Assembly (NCBI RefSeq): GCF_004004555.2
Contig: NZ_SACP01000007.1
Coordinates: 1 to 64,000 of the forward strand
DNA: 64,000 nt
Reading direction: 5' to 3'
From: Methylobacterium oryzihabitans
Lineage (GTDB): Bacteria; Pseudomonadota; Alphaproteobacteria; Rhizobiales; Beijerinckiaceae
Below the pieces are notes generated by a model. It was not told the origin of the DNA and did no database searches. It was given only the letters and a program-made list of their open reading frames with translations. The translations under genes were made by a program, and so were the position numbers. Of this stretch, positions 53,924 through 64,000 are shown in pieces. Every line of letters starts with the position of its first letter. Position 1 is the first letter of the stretch.

Positions 53924-54580
53924 TCAGCGCCGGGGGAGCCGGACCAGGGCCTGGGTCAGGCGGTCGCGCAGGGCCGCCGGCAGGTCGAGTTCGACGACCC
54001 GCCACGCCAGCCCCCGCAGCCGCAGGCGCAGATGGTACTGCTCGCTGCGGTCCAGGTCGGGGGGATAGCTGACCACGATGCCGCGGAAGCCCCGCGGCTC
54101 GGCGGAGCGGAACAGCGCGAAGAGCTGGCCCAGGCTGGCGCCGTGCAGGCCGCTGCGGTGACGGCGGACCTCGCCCGCGGCTTCGCCCGTGCGGGTTTCA
54201 CCCGTGCGGGTTTCACCCGTGCGAGCTTCGCTCGCCCCGAGATCGAGCCGCTGCGGCCAGCCGTCGTCGAGGAGGTCGGTGACCGCCTCCGGGGTGACGA
54301 GGGCCGCGACGACCGGCTCGGCGAGGCTCGCGGCGGCGTCGGTGAGCATCTGCCGCTCCGGGGCCGAGAGGTCGCGCCGCGCCGCGATCGCCGCCACCGC
54401 CGCGGCGGTGGCCTGCCGGGCGAGCGACTGGCGCAGGGTGCGGAAGTTGACCCGCTCGGCCACCGCCGGCACGTCGTGCGCCTGCGCCGACCGGCTCAGG
54501 CGGTACAGCGCGACGTAGGGCGACAGGCCGTAGGCGAGCCAGAGCAGGATCAGCGCCAGGAAGGCGGAGCACCAGCGCAT
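53924..54580 (-). CDS. DUF2939 domain protein
   Basis: 218 residues. One N-terminal membrane segment (WCSAFLALILLWLAYGL) leads into YVALYRLSRSAQAHDVPAVA and ERVNFRTLRQSLARQATAAA, the DUF2939 pattern of a membrane-anchored periplasmic domain. In the middle a 15-nt tandem repeat adds the residues ARTGETRTGETRTGEA, which look like a recent low-complexity insertion. Function of the family is unknown. The stop is 4 nt from a family B unit. Confidence 0.8.
   Translation of the reverse strand: MRWCSAFLALILLWLAYGLSPYVALYRLSRSAQAHDVPAVAERVNFRTLRQSLARQATAAAVAAIAARRDLSAPERQMLTDAAASLAEPVVAALVTPEAVTDLLDDGWPQRLDLGASEARTGETRTGETRTGEAAGEVRRHRSGLHGASLGQLFALFRSAEPRGFRGIVVSYPPDLDRSEQYHLRLRLRGLAWRVVELDLPAALRDRLTQALVRLPRR
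54186..54230. repeat. 15-bp tandem repeat within the DUF2939 gene
   Basis: CCCGTGCGGGTTTCA at 54186-54200 and again at 54201-54215, with a third diverged unit to 54230. In frame it encodes repeats of (E)TRTG on the minus strand. The core CCCGTGCGGG is the same palindrome as in the repeat at 45349-45402. Confidence 0.8.
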
Positions 54581-54640
54581 CGGCTCAGCCCGGCACGGAC
54601 GGCGCGACGGGGCCGGGCACGCGCCCGCGCACGCCGCCGC

Positions 54641-55186
54641 TCACGCCGGCCGCGCGTAGGGCGCGAAGGCGGCGACCACCTGCTCGTAGACCGGCCGCTT
54701 GAACGGCACGATCAGCTCGGGCAGGCGGTCGAGCGGCTCCCAGCGCCAGTCGTCGAACTCGGCCTTGTGGCTGCCGCCACCGGGATGATGGATGTCGATC
54801 TCATCGTCGGAACCGAGGAAGGCGAAGGCGAACCATTTCTGGGTCTGGCCGCGATAGCGGCCCTTCCAGAGCTTGCCCGAGGCGAGGGTCGGCAGGTCGT
54901 AGCTGTACCAGCCCGGCGCCTCGCCGAGGAGCCGCACCGAGCCGGCCGGCACGCTGGTCTCCTCGTAGAGCTCGCGCAGGGCGGCGTCGCCGGGCGCCTC
55001 GCCGGGGTCGATGCCGCCCTGGGGCATCTGCCAGGCGTGACCGCCGAGCGCGCCGCCGAGGCCGGGATCGCCGTCGAGCCGGCGCCGGCCGGCGAAGACG
55101 AGGCCGTCGCGGTTGAACAGGGCGATGCCGACGCAGGGGCGGTACGGCAGGTCGGCCAGGGCGGGGGTGTGGGGGCGGGAGACCAT
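54641..55186 (-). CDS. rppH: RNA pyrophosphohydrolase
   Basis: 181 residues. N-terminus [20 protein letters not shown] and Nudix box [20 protein letters not shown] (about residues 57-76), which binds Mg and removes pyrophosphate from the 5' end of mRNA, triggering decay. TQKWFAFAF and [20 protein letters not shown] are further RppH/NudH signatures. ATG 55186 precedes the conserved N-terminus. It is the last gene of the conserved envC-ctpA-deacetylase-rppH run. Confidence 0.95.
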   Translation of the reverse strand: MVSRPHTPALADLPYRPCVGIALFNRDGLVFAGRRRLDGDPGLGGALGGHAWQMPQGGIDPGEAPGDAALRELYEETSVPAGSVRLLGEAPGWYSYDLPTLASGKLWKGRYRGQTQKWFAFAFLGSDDEIDIHHPGGGSHKAEFDDWRWEPLDRLPELIVPFKRPVYEQVVAAFAPYARPA

Positions 55187-55267
55187 CCGGACGACCTTGG
55201 CCTGTTGCGACGCGCAGGAAAACCGGACCGCGCAGAGGGCGCGGGCCTGCCGCCGCTGGTTGCGCGA

Positions 55268-56440
55268 TCAGCGCCCGTTGCGCAAGGCCCGGCTGACCGG
55301 GACCAGCAGCAGGCCGCGGGACTCCAGGCCCCGGGCCCAGCGGGCGACCCGGTCGAGGGTGAGCGGCAGGGCGGTCGCGGTGGCGACCACGACGCCCTTG
55401 CGGCGGGCGGCCTCCTCCAGGCGGGCGAGTTCGCGGTCGATGGCGTCGGAGCGCGGCACCGCGTCGACCACGATCTCGGCCGCCGCTGCCGGCACCCGGG
55501 CCTTGCGGGCGACGTCGAGGGCGAGCGAGCGCGGCGAGGAGCCGTCGTCGAGGAAGCCTAGGCCGCGCCCGCCGATCTCGCGCAGCACCGGCTCCAGCGC
55601 GGCGGCCTCGCCGGTGAAGCGGGCGCCCATGAAGTTCACGACCCCGACCGCCCCGGGCACCCGGCCGAGGACGAAGCCGAGGCGGTCGACGTTGTCGGCG
55701 GGCTTCGCCCCGGCGAGCAGGGTCTGCGGCCCGGGGTCGTTGTCGGGATAGTCGAACGGCTCCATCGGCGCCTGGACCATCACCTCGTGCCCGGCCTCCC
55801 GCGCCCGCGCGGCGAGGCGCGCGATCTCGGTCCCGTAGGGGGCGAAGGCCAGGGTGACCGCCGGCGGCAGGGCGAGGGCGTCGCGGGTCGCCGCCTGCCC
55901 GATGCCGAGCCCGGTGACCAGCAGGGCGATCCGCCCCGCCGGCGCCGCCCCGCCGGGCAGCGACGACGCCTCGGGCCGGGCATAGACGTCGAGGGCGCGG
56001 CTGCCGTCGGGGCCGATCCGCGGCAGGGTGCCGTAGCGGCCGCGCTCGCTCACCCGCGGGTCGGGGGCCGGGGAGAGGCGGACCGGCTCCGGATCGGGCA
56101 CCCGGATCACCCGGGAATCCGGCGCGCCGGTCCCGTCCGGCCGCATCACCGCGACGCCGGAGACCTGCTCGACCTCGCCGGCGCTGCGGTCCGGCGACAC
56201 CGCCGCCGCGGCGGGAGCGGCCGGCTCCGGCGCACGCCGCTCGATGGTCGCCACGGCGAAGGGCTCGCCGCCGAGGGGATCGTCGGTCAGGGCGACGAAC
56301 AGCGCGAGCCCGGCGACGGCCGTCGTGGCGGCGAGGATCGTCGCCCGCCGGAGCGCGGTCCGCCAGCAGGCGGTGCGGCCGGGCGCCTCGTCCCGCAGCC
56401 CGAGGGGCCGGGACAGGACATCGTGCGACGCGAGGGACAC
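55268..56440 (-). CDS. Divergent polysaccharide deacetylase (YibQ/DUF610 family)
   Basis: 390 residues. A membrane segment near the N-terminus (ILAATTAVAGLALFVALT) is followed by a Pro/Arg-rich linker and the catalytic-like domain: GRIALLVTGLGIGQAATRDA, AFAPYGTEIARLAARAREAG, HEVMVQAPMEPFDYPDNDPG, FMGARFTGEAAAL, LGFLDDGSSPRSLAL. The family has the NodB-like barrel but divergent metal residues, and lies beside envC/ctpA in alphaproteobacteria, pointing to cell-wall work. GTG 56440 is used; the frame is open to ATG 56500, so the start is uncertain. Confidence 0.87.
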   Translation of the reverse strand: MSLASHDVLSRPLGLRDEAPGRTACWRTALRRATILAATTAVAGLALFVALTDDPLGGEPFAVATIERRAPEPAAPAAAAVSPDRSAGEVEQVSGVAVMRPDGTGAPDSRVIRVPDPEPVRLSPAPDPRVSERGRYGTLPRIGPDGSRALDVYARPEASSLPGGAAPAGRIALLVTGLGIGQAATRDALALPPAVTLAFAPYGTEIARLAARAREAGHEVMVQAPMEPFDYPDNDPGPQTLLAGAKPADNVDRLGFVLGRVPGAVGVVNFMGARFTGEAAALEPVLREIGGRGLGFLDDGSSPRSLALDVARKARVPAAAAEIVVDAVPRSDAIDRELARLEEAARRKGVVVATATALPLTLDRVARWARGLESRGLLLVPVSRALRNGR

Positions 56441-56584
56441 GGGGTGGGGGATTCCGCAACCTGTCTCGGGGACGGCGCGGCAGCAGAAGGCCCGCAGCAC
56501 CGGCCGTTCGGCCGATATTGCGGGCCCACATGGTTAACGAAGACTTAAGCGGCGCCGGATCCGCGCGGGACCCGGCCGCCTGCG

Positions 56585-57906
<1,322 letters not shown>

Positions 57907-57907
<1 letters not shown>

Positions 57908-59352
57908 TATCCGCGAACCTTCTCGCTTGATCCCTTAGCCCACCACGGCTCCGGATCGATGGAGCCACCGTCTTTTCGAAACTCGACGTACAGGACGGGA
58001 TCGTTCCGCCCTCCGGCCCCGACCGGAGGTGCGGGACCAGCGTCTCCCATGGCGGCGACCGGCTCCCCCGCAAGCACGAACTGACCCACCTCGACGGTGA
58101 TCTGGTCCATGCCAGCCAGGAGCAGATAGTAGCCGTCGCCCGCATTGATGATCAAGAGACGTCCGTAGGAGCGGAACGCCCCTGCGTACACGACCTTGCC
58201 GTCGGCCGGGGACGACACGATCGCGCGCGGCCGCGTGGCGAGCGAGATGCCGCGGGCGGTGCCGCCGCTGCCGTCGGGGCTGCCGAAGCCGCGCACGACC
58301 TCGCCGCTCGCCGGGCGCGGCACGAGGCCGCGGACCTGGGCGAAGGGGGCCTTGGGGGCGAGGCGGGCGGGATCGCGCAGGGCGGCCGCGGCGAACTTCT
58401 CGCGGGTCTCGCGGCTCTCGGCCTCGGCGGCGCGGCGCGCCTCGTCGGCGGCCCTGCGGGCGGTCGAGAGTTCGCCGTCGAGGCGGTCGACGAGGTCCTT
58501 GAGGCTGCGGGCCTGCCCGGCGAGGCCGGCGGCGCGCTCGCGCTCGGCCGCGATCCCGGTCTCGGCCTCGCCGATCCGCGCCTGCCGGGCGGCGACGAGG
58601 GCGGACAGGCGCTGCTGCTCGTCGGCCCAGCCCCGGATGTCGCCCCGCAGGGCCTCCCTGTCGGCGGCGATGAGGCTGCGCAGGCGCACGAGTTCGGCGA
58701 GGTCGCCGGCCAGGGTCTCGGCCTCGCCCTGGAGTTCGGGCACGACGGCGCCGAGCAGCATCGAGGTGCGGATCGCCGCGAGCACGTCCTCGGGCTGGAC
58801 CAGCACCGCCGGCGGCGGGCGCCGGCCCATGCGCTGGAGCGCCGCCAGCACCTCGGCGATGACCGCCCGGCGGGCCTGGAGCGAGCGGCGGATGCCGGCC
58901 TCGCTGCCGGTCATGGTCTGCAGCCGCTCCTCCAGGGCGGTGATCCGCCCTTCCGCCTCCTGCGCCCTGCGGGCGGCGTCGAGCAGCGCCGTGTTCAGCT
59001 TGGCCCGGTCGCCCTTCAGCTCGGCGACCTCGCGTTCGAGGCGCGCGCGCGCCTCGGCGCTCGCCGCCATGGCGGATTCGAGGGCGCGCAGGCTCTCGGC
59101 GCGACGCTCCTTCTCGGCCTTCGCCTGCTCGATCGGATCGGGTTTGGGGGTGTCGGGCTTGGTGGTCTCGGGCTTGGCGGTCTCGGGACCGGGTGCCTTG
59201 TCCTGGGCCGAGGCGCTGGCGGCGGGGACGATCGCGGCGGAGAGGGTGAGGCACAGGAGGATTGCAGGGGACGTGAGCGTGCGAGCGCGCTTCGGCGGTC
59301 GGATGTCGAGCGCGGGATCCCCTCTCCCGAGTGGGATCGAAAACTCGCACAC
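57907..59352 (-). CDS. envC: Murein hydrolase activator EnvC-like (LytM/M23) protein
   Basis: About 481 residues as drawn. Signal-like stretch (SPAILLCLTLSAAIVPAASA), long coiled coil (SLRALESAMAASAEARARLE; LDAARRAQEAEGRITALEER), and a C-terminal M23/LytM domain (SPADGKVVYAGAFRSYGRLL, VEVGQFVLAGEPVAAMGDAG, VLYVEFRKDGGSIDPEPWW). It lacks the first zinc histidine/aspartate arrangement of active M23 peptidases in the visible motifs, consistent with an amidase activator. The start is doubtful: GTG 59352 lies next to repeat sequence, and no ATG precedes the signal. Confidence 0.82.
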
Positions 59353-59565
59353 CCGGCCGTGCGCGTTCTCCTCGCCCCGCTTGCGGGGAGAGGGCTCCGG
59401 TGACCTCGTCGTCACCGGGGCGAGGCGGCAGCCGAAGGTGAGGGGGCGGCGCAGGATGAGGCTCCACCGGAAGCTCCCCCTCACCCCCGCTCCGGCTTCG
59501 CCTGCGCTCGCTTCACCCCCGACGAGGGGGGTGAAGCCCTCTCCCCGCCCGCGGGGAGAGGAGAA
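59309..59565. repeat. Family A fragment and GC-rich inverted repeat (family F) at the envC 5' end
   Basis: 59309-59336 matches one family A half-arm (GCGCGGGATCCCCTCTCCCG). From 59366 to 59565 inverted arms TTCTCCTCGCCCCGCTTGCG and CCGCGGGGAGAGGAGAA enclose about 140 bp with further palindromes (CCGGTGACCTCGTCGTCACCGG). No gene is seen between envC and rlmH. The fragment lies inside or at the 5' end of the envC reading frame. Confidence 0.65.
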
Positions 59566-59648
59566 GACCTGCGCTGCCACCGCGCGCAACCATCCGAAGC
59601 ATCGCGATGCGACGCCCGAGAGATCGACCAGCGGGACGCGAGAGCGGT

Positions 59649-60137
59649 TCACGGGGCGCCGCGGTGATAGGGGTGGCCGGCCAGGATGGTCATCGCCCTG
59701 TAGACCTGTTCGAGGACGAGGACGCGCACAAGTCCGTGAGGCAGCGTCGCGGCGCCGAAGGCGAACAGCAGGTCGGCGCGGGCCTTGACCGCGGGGTCGA
59801 GGCCGTCGGCGCCGCCGATCACCACGGAAAGCTGCGGCCGGGCGCCGTCGCGCCACGCCGCGACGCGATTCGCAAGGTCGGGGCTGGTCAGCGCCTGCCC
59901 GCCCTCGTCGAGCACGAGTGCGGCGGCCCCGGGTGGGATCTGGGCGAGGAGCGCCGCGCCTTCCTCGGCGCAGCGGTCGGGCGCGCGCCGGGCCCGGCTC
60001 TCGGGCAGTTCGTGGAGCTGGATCGGCGAGAAGCCGAGGCCGCGGGCAAGGGCGTCGGCCCGGGCCCGGTAGCCGTCGGCGAGATCGCGCTCGGGGCCGC
60101 GCTTGAGGCGGCCCACGGCGACGAGGGCGAGCCGCAT
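59649..60137 (-). CDS. rlmH: 23S rRNA (pseudouridine(1915)-N3)-methyltransferase
   Basis: 162 residues of the SPOUT class. N-terminus MRLALVAVGRLKRGPERDLA, core LVLDEGGQALTSPDLANRVA and SVVIGGADGLDPAVKARADL, knot loop VRVLVLEQVYRAMTILAGHP ending YHRG. It methylates Psi1915 in helix 69 of 23S rRNA. It lies after rsfS, the conserved neighbour in Hyphomicrobiales. Confidence 0.96.
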   Translation of the reverse strand: MRLALVAVGRLKRGPERDLADGYRARADALARGLGFSPIQLHELPESRARRAPDRCAEEGAALLAQIPPGAAALVLDEGGQALTSPDLANRVAAWRDGARPQLSVVIGGADGLDPAVKARADLLFAFGAATLPHGLVRVLVLEQVYRAMTILAGHPYHRGAP

Positions 60138-60167
60138 CGCGGCGGGTTCCCGGCGGCGGGGTTGCGG

Positions 60168-60572
60168 TCAGCCGGCGAGGCGGTCGCCCGGCCGGTCGGC
60201 GCCCCACATCTTCTCGAGGTTGTAGAAGCCGCGCACCTCGGGCCGGAAGATGTGCACCAGCACGTCGCCGGCGTCGATCAGCACCCAGTCGCAGGCCGGC
60301 AGGCCCTCGACCCGGGCGTTGCCGAAGCCGCGCTCCTTCAGCTCCTGGATCACCTTGTCGGCGATCGAGCCGACGTGGCGGTGCGAGCGGCCGGAGGTGA
60401 CGATCATGGTGTCGGCGATCGAGGTCTTGCCGACGAGATCGATCTCGACCGTATCCTCGGCCTTCATGTCGTCGAGGCACGCCAGGGCGATCGACCGCGG
60501 ATCCCGGGCCTCCGGAGCTTGCGCCTCGGGCCGAGCGGAGGGCTCGTCGCTCCGAGCCTCGCGGGACGTCAA
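60168..60572 (-). CDS. rsfS: Ribosome silencing factor
   Basis: 134 residues. DMKAEDTVEIDLVGKTSIAD, TMIVTSGRSHRHVGSIADKV and CDWVLIDAGDVLVHIFRPEV, RGFYNLEKMWG are RsfS (YbeB/Iojap) signatures. It binds L14 and prevents subunit joining when nutrients fall. About 25 disordered residues precede the domain. Confidence 0.96.
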   Translation of the reverse strand: MTSREARSDEPSARPEAQAPEARDPRSIALACLDDMKAEDTVEIDLVGKTSIADTMIVTSGRSHRHVGSIADKVIQELKERGFGNARVEGLPACDWVLIDAGDVLVHIFRPEVRGFYNLEKMWGADRPGDRLAG

Positions 60573-60663
60573 TTCGTTCAGTTCCGACCCCTGTCGATGC
60601 GGCGCCGTCGCGGCGGCCTGTCCTAGAATAGGGCCGCCCGAGGGCGGTTTTCAAGTTGCGCCG

Positions 60664-60800
60664 CGCCGGTTTCCAGGACCATCGCTCGAAAGCGATGGTC
60701 CTGATTCCCGCCTTGCCTCACGCGCCGGCGCTCGCGTCCGCGAGCTTAGGCTTTCGCTTCGCTCGACGCATTTCAGGACATCCGTCCTGAAATGCCCGCT
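60664..60800. repeat. Paired hairpins between nadD and rsfS
   Basis: Two perfect stems: CAGGACCATCGCT/AGCGATGGTCCTG with loop CGAA (60674-60703) and GCATTTCAGGA/TCCTGAAATGC (60768-60795). Between them lies a GC-rich stretch with the run CGCGCCGGCGCTCGCGTCCG. They may terminate or attenuate the nadD transcript before rsfS. No gene is seen in the 269-bp interval. Confidence 0.6.
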
Positions 60801-60841
60801 CCGCGCGGCGCTCTTCGCGCCGAGACGCCGCCAAAGCGGCT

Positions 60842-61450
60842 TCAAGCAGCGGCGCCGCGCCGGTTTCGCAGCGCGGTCGAGGACAGGTCCGAGCGGGGCC
60901 CGTGCAGGAAGACCCAGGCCGGCGGCGGCGCGGCGGCGAGGCCGGCGGCGTCGGCCTCGTCGAGGCGATGCGTCCGCAACGCCTGCGCGGCCCGCGCCGC
61001 GGTCGCCGTCAGGGTGTGGCCCGGCCGGTCGATCACCGCGAGCGGCATCGTCGCGGCGATCTCGCGCCAGCCCTGCCAGCGGTGGAAGCTCGCGAGGCTG
61101 TCGGCCCCCATGATCCAGACGAAGCGCAGGAACGGCCGGTGCCGGCGCAGCCAGGCGAGGCTCTGGCGGGTGTAGCGGGCGCCGATCTCGGCCTCGAACC
61201 CGGTGACGGCGATACGCGGGTCGTCCGCCGCCAGGGCGCGGGCGCCGGCCATCCGCTCGCCGAGGGAGGCGAGCTCGCGCCGGTCCTTGAGCGGGTTGCC
61301 GGGGCTCACCAGCCACCACACCCGGTCGAGGGCGAGCCGGCGCAGGGCGAGCCGGCTGACGTGGAGGTGGCCGGCATGGGCCGGGTTGAACGATCCGCCG
61401 TAGAGCCCGATCCGCAGGCCCGGGGCGGCCGGCGGCAGGCGCACGGTCAC
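60842..61450 (-). CDS. nadD: Nicotinate-nucleotide adenylyltransferase
   Basis: 202 residues. GLYGGSFNPAHAGHLHVSRL holds the GxFxPxHxGH nucleotidyltransferase motif; WWLVSPGNPLKDRRELASLG and FVWIMGADSLASFHRWQGWR follow, and LSSTALRNRRG is the SSTxxR motif. The enzyme makes deamido-NAD from nicotinate mononucleotide and ATP. It lies 32 nt after proA. Confidence 0.96.
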   Translation of the reverse strand: MTVRLPPAAPGLRIGLYGGSFNPAHAGHLHVSRLALRRLALDRVWWLVSPGNPLKDRRELASLGERMAGARALAADDPRIAVTGFEAEIGARYTRQSLAWLRRHRPFLRFVWIMGADSLASFHRWQGWREIAATMPLAVIDRPGHTLTATAARAAQALRTHRLDEADAAGLAAAPPPAWVFLHGPRSDLSSTALRNRRGAAA

Positions 61451-61482
61451 GGCGTTATGGTCTCACGCGGGGCGGCGACGGA

Positions 61483-62775
61483 TCAGGGGCGGAGCTGACC
61501 GGTACCGTGGACCCGGTACTTGAAGGTGGTGAGCTGCTCGACGCCGACCGGGCCGCGGGCGTGCATCCGGCCGGTGGCGATGCCGATCTCGGCGCCGAAG
61601 CCGAACTCGCCGCCGTCGGCGAACTGGGTCGAGGCGTTGTGCATCACGATCGCCGAATCGACCTCGGCGAGGAAGCGCCCGGCGGCGGCGGAATCCTCGG
61701 TGACGATCGACTCGGTGTGGTGCGAGCCGTAGGTCGCGATGTGGTCGATCGCCGCGTCGAGCCCGTCGACCACCCGCACGGCGATCACCGCGTCGAGGTA
61801 CTCGGTGCGCCAGTCGGCCTCCTCGGCGGCGGTCACCCGCGGATCGGCCGCCCGGGCCTCGGCATCGCCGCGCACGGCGCAGCCGGCGTCGATCAGGGTC
61901 GCGATCAGCGGTTGCAGGTGGGTGGCGGCGCAGGCGCGGTCGACCAGCAGGGTCTCGGCCGAGCCGCAGATCCCGGTGCGCCGCATCTTGCTGTTGCGCA
62001 CGATCCGGCAGGCCATGTCGAGGTCGGCGGCGGCGTCGACGTAGACGTGGCAGATGCCCTCCAGATGGGCGAAGACCGGGACGCGCGCCTCGCCCTGGAC
62101 CCGGGCGACGAGGCTCTTGCCGCCCCGGGGCACGATCACGTCGAGGCCGCCGTCGAGGCCCGCCAGCATCGCGCCGACGGCGGCGCGGTCGCGGGTCGGG
62201 ACGAGCTGGATCGCGTCGGCCGGCAGGCCGTGGGCGGCGAGACCCTCGGCCATCGCGGCGGCGATCGCGGTGGCGCTGCGGTGGCTCTCCGAACCGGCGC
62301 GCAGCACCGCGGCGTTGCCGGCCTTGACGCAGAGCGCGGCGGCGTCGGCCGTGACGTTGGGCCGGCTCTCGAAGATCACCCCGACGACCCCGAGGGGCGT
62401 CGAGACCCGCTCGATCGCGAGGCCGTTCGGCCGCTCGAAGGCGGCGAGCTGGCGCCCGACCGGGTCGGGCAGGCCGGCGATGCTCTCCACCGCCTCGGCG
62501 ATGGCGGCGATCCGGGCCGGGTTCAGCTCCAGCCGGTCGAGGGTCGCAGCGGGCAGACCCTTGGCCCGGGCCTCGGCGAGGTCCTGGCGGTTGGCCTCCA
62601 GCAGGCCGGCCTCGGCGGCGCGCAGGCGGGCCGCCGCCTCCCGCAGAGCCCGGTCCTTGCTCTCCGCCGGGACGAGCGCCATCCGCCGGGCCGCCGCGCG
62701 GGCCTTGCGCCCGATCGCCAGCATGAGGGCGTCGACATCGTCCGCGGAGCGGGACTTGAGGGAGAGCACTGACAC
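61483..62775 (-). CDS. proA: Glutamate-5-semialdehyde dehydrogenase (gamma-glutamyl phosphate reductase)
   Basis: 430 residues. NADP-binding and catalytic landmarks: [40 protein letters not shown], the catalytic Cys in [17 protein letters not shown] (about residue 268), and [20 protein letters not shown] near the end. It makes glutamate semialdehyde in proline synthesis. proB is not in the window after it. GTG 62775 is used with GGGAA upstream; the second GTG two codons on is possible. Confidence 0.95.
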   Translation of the reverse strand: MSVLSLKSRSADDVDALMLAIGRKARAAARRMALVPAESKDRALREAAARLRAAEAGLLEANRQDLAEARAKGLPAATLDRLELNPARIAAIAEAVESIAGLPDPVGRQLAAFERPNGLAIERVSTPLGVVGVIFESRPNVTADAAALCVKAGNAAVLRAGSESHRSATAIAAAMAEGLAAHGLPADAIQLVPTRDRAAVGAMLAGLDGGLDVIVPRGGKSLVARVQGEARVPVFAHLEGICHVYVDAAADLDMACRIVRNSKMRRTGICGSAETLLVDRACAATHLQPLIATLIDAGCAVRGDAEARAADPRVTAAEEADWRTEYLDAVIAVRVVDGLDAAIDHIATYGSHHTESIVTEDSAAAGRFLAEVDSAIVMHNASTQFADGGEFGFGAEIGIATGRMHARGPVGVEQLTTFKYRVHGTGQLRP

Positions 62776-62979
62776 GGCGGCGGTTCCCTGCCGCCCCGAC
62801 CGGACGGCGCTGAATCCTCTGTCCCGCCCTCATGCCACGGCGGCGGCGCGCGCGACAAGTTGCCGGCCATCGATCGAGGCTTCCGCGCGAAGGGGCCCGG
62901 CTTCCCCTCCGAGGGGCTCGCCGAGGACGGCCCGCCCCGCTTAAGAACGGCCTGAAGCCTCCGGGAGCCGCCGCCCGCC

Positions 62980-64000
62980 ATGCGCATCCTGTTCGTCCAC
63001 CAGAACTTCCCCGGGCAGTACCGGCACGTCGCCCCGGCGCTCGCGGCCAGGCCGGGCTGCGAGGTCGTGGCGCTCGGCATCAACCCGTCGCCGCCGCTGC
63101 CCGGCGTGCGCCACGTCCGCTACCCGATCGAGGCCAAGCAGGTGCCGGGCGTCCACCGGCTCGCCCGCGAGTTCGAGACCAAGGTGATCCGGGCCGAGGC
63201 GGCGGCGCGGGCGGCGCTGGCCCTGCGCGCCGAGGGCTTCGTGCCCGACGTGATCTGCGGCCATCCCGGCTGGGGCGAGACGCTGTTCCTGAAGGACGTC
63301 TGGCCCGACGCCCGTCTCCTCACCTTCGCCGAGTTCGCCTACCGCGCCCGCGGCTCCGACGTCGGATTCGACCCGGAATTCCCGCCCGCCGGCGACGAAT
63401 CCGCGTTCTCGGTGCGGACCAAGAACGCCGCCCACCTCCTCGCCTTCGAGGCCTCGGACTGGCTGGTCTCGCCGACCCGCTGGCAGGCGAGCCAGATCGC
63501 CCCGGTTTTCCGCGACCGGATCAGCGTCATCCACGACGGCATCGACACCGCCGCGGCCAAGCCCGATCCGCGCGCCCGCATCACCCTCAACCGCGAGGGC
63601 CTGCAGCTCAAGCCCGGCGACGAGGTGGTGACCTTCGTCAACCGCAACCTCGAACCGTACCGGGGCTATCACAGCTTCATGCGCGCCCTGCCGGAGATCC
63701 TGCGCCGGCGGCCCCGCGCCCGGGCGGTGCTGGTCGGCGGCAGCGGCGTCAGCTACGGCGCGGCGGCACCGGAGGGCAAGTCGTGGCGCGAGATCTACCT
63801 CGACGAGGTCAAGGATCGTCTCGACCTGTCGCGGGTGCACTTCGTCGGCAACGTGCCGTACAACATCTACCTCAACCTGCTCCAGGTCTCGGCGGTCCAC
63901 GTCTACCTGACCTATCCGTTCGTGCTGTCGTGGTCGCTGCTGGAGGCGATGGCCGCCGGCTGCCTCGTGGTCGGCTCGGCGACGCCGCCGGTGCAGGAGG
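62980..64000 (+). CDS. GT4-like glycosyltransferase, 3' end beyond window
   Basis: At least 340 codons, still open at the right edge. Begins MRILFVHQNFPGQYRHVAPA; then GFVPDVICGHPGWGETLFLK, LTFAEFAYRARGSDVGFDPE, FEASDWLVSPTRWQASQIAP, ISVIHDGIDTAAAKPDP, VVTFVNRNLEPYRGYHSFMR and the donor-site end FVLSWSLLEAMAAGCLVVGS, consistent with GT4 enzymes of surface-polysaccharide clusters. ATG 62980 directly precedes the conserved strand. Divergent from proA, with about 200 bp between them in which no other feature is seen. Confidence 0.9.
   Translation, partial: MRILFVHQNFPGQYRHVAPALAARPGCEVVALGINPSPPLPGVRHVRYPIEAKQVPGVHRLAREFETKVIRAEAAARAALALRAEGFVPDVICGHPGWGETLFLKDVWPDARLLTFAEFAYRARGSDVGFDPEFPPAGDESAFSVRTKNAAHLLAFEASDWLVSPTRWQASQIAPVFRDRISVIHDGIDTAAAKPDPRARITLNREGLQLKPGDEVVTFVNRNLEPYRGYHSFMRALPEILRRRPRARAVLVGGSGVSYGAAAPEGKSWREIYLDEVKDRLDLSRVHFVGNVPYNIYLNLLQVSAVHVYLTYPFVLSWSLLEAMAAGCLVVGSATPPVQE

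Overview
The window reads as a chromosomal segment of a high-GC alphaproteobacterium. Its best-ordered block, proA-nadD-rsfS-rlmH-envC-ctpA-YibQ-rppH on the minus strand (54641-62775), is the order known from Hyphomicrobiales (Rhizobiales). LpoA-like/rsmI/yraN, hsp20-DUF1150 and rpmI-rplT-pheS-pheT point the same way. The protein style and abundant GC-rich palindromic repeats suggest Methylobacterium or a close relative; that is inference, since no rRNA or species marker is present. No tRNA, rRNA, CRISPR array, transposase gene or prophage was found.

Layout. 1-3453: a GGDEF/EAL protein and a LuxR-type regulator with an altered receiver. 3454-4648: about 1.2 kb without a credible gene, with AT-rich patches and palindromes. 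4649-10778: gamma carbonic anhydrase, then a small-molecule uptake and conversion locus (hydantoin-racemase-like enzyme, GntR regulator, SsuABC-type transporter, arylmalonate-decarboxylase/maleate-isomerase-like enzyme). 11186-19062: gyrA, an Uma2 protein, ssb, LpoA-like lipoprotein, rsmI, yraN and a zinc-ribbon protein. 19369-24135: a response regulator, an osmoprotectant-type ABC transporter lacking its ATPase, a tiny membrane protein and a Tat-exported metallo-beta-lactamase-fold protein. 24493-28199: an aldo/keto reductase, a Rossmann reductase, an ATP/ADP-translocase-like carrier and a class II aldolase. 28478-33672: small lineage-type proteins, a cold-shock protein, a DJ-1/PfpI protein, a CoA-transferase and a hendecad-repeat coiled-coil membrane protein. 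33710-37780: a ThDP enzyme and an incomplete ugp transporter (binding protein and one permease). 37791-43867: SEC-C protein, then pheT-HEPN-orf97-pheS and rplT-rpmI. 44239-49945: two GT4 glycosyltransferases, a glycogen-debranching-type enzyme and infC. 50197-54580: hydrolase, DUF1150, Hsp20, OprB porin, DUF2939. 54641-62775: the conserved proA-to-rppH block. 62980-64000: a glycosyltransferase running off the end.

The most distinctive feature at the DNA level is dispersed intergenic repeats. Family A is a paired GC-rich hairpin element of about 170 bp. At three unrelated genes it begins with the same 11-mer, TAAATAGAAAC, whose first three bases are the stop codon of the gene. Family B carries the core AGCCCGCGCGGCGC and occurs at least five times. 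A and B are joined into an approximately 415-440 bp composite present twice in opposite orientation (15609-16047 and 53507-53920).

The most interesting protein-level loci are: the racemase-superfamily/ABC locus at 5189-10582, whose two enzymes lack one or both catalytic cysteines of their relatives; the HEPN plus partner pair inside the pheS-pheT operon (41115-41890); and the run of proteins with apparent Tat signals around 23161-28199. Several transport systems look incomplete here (osmoprotectant ABC without ATPase, ugpBA without ugpE/ugpC), implying partners elsewhere or operon decay.
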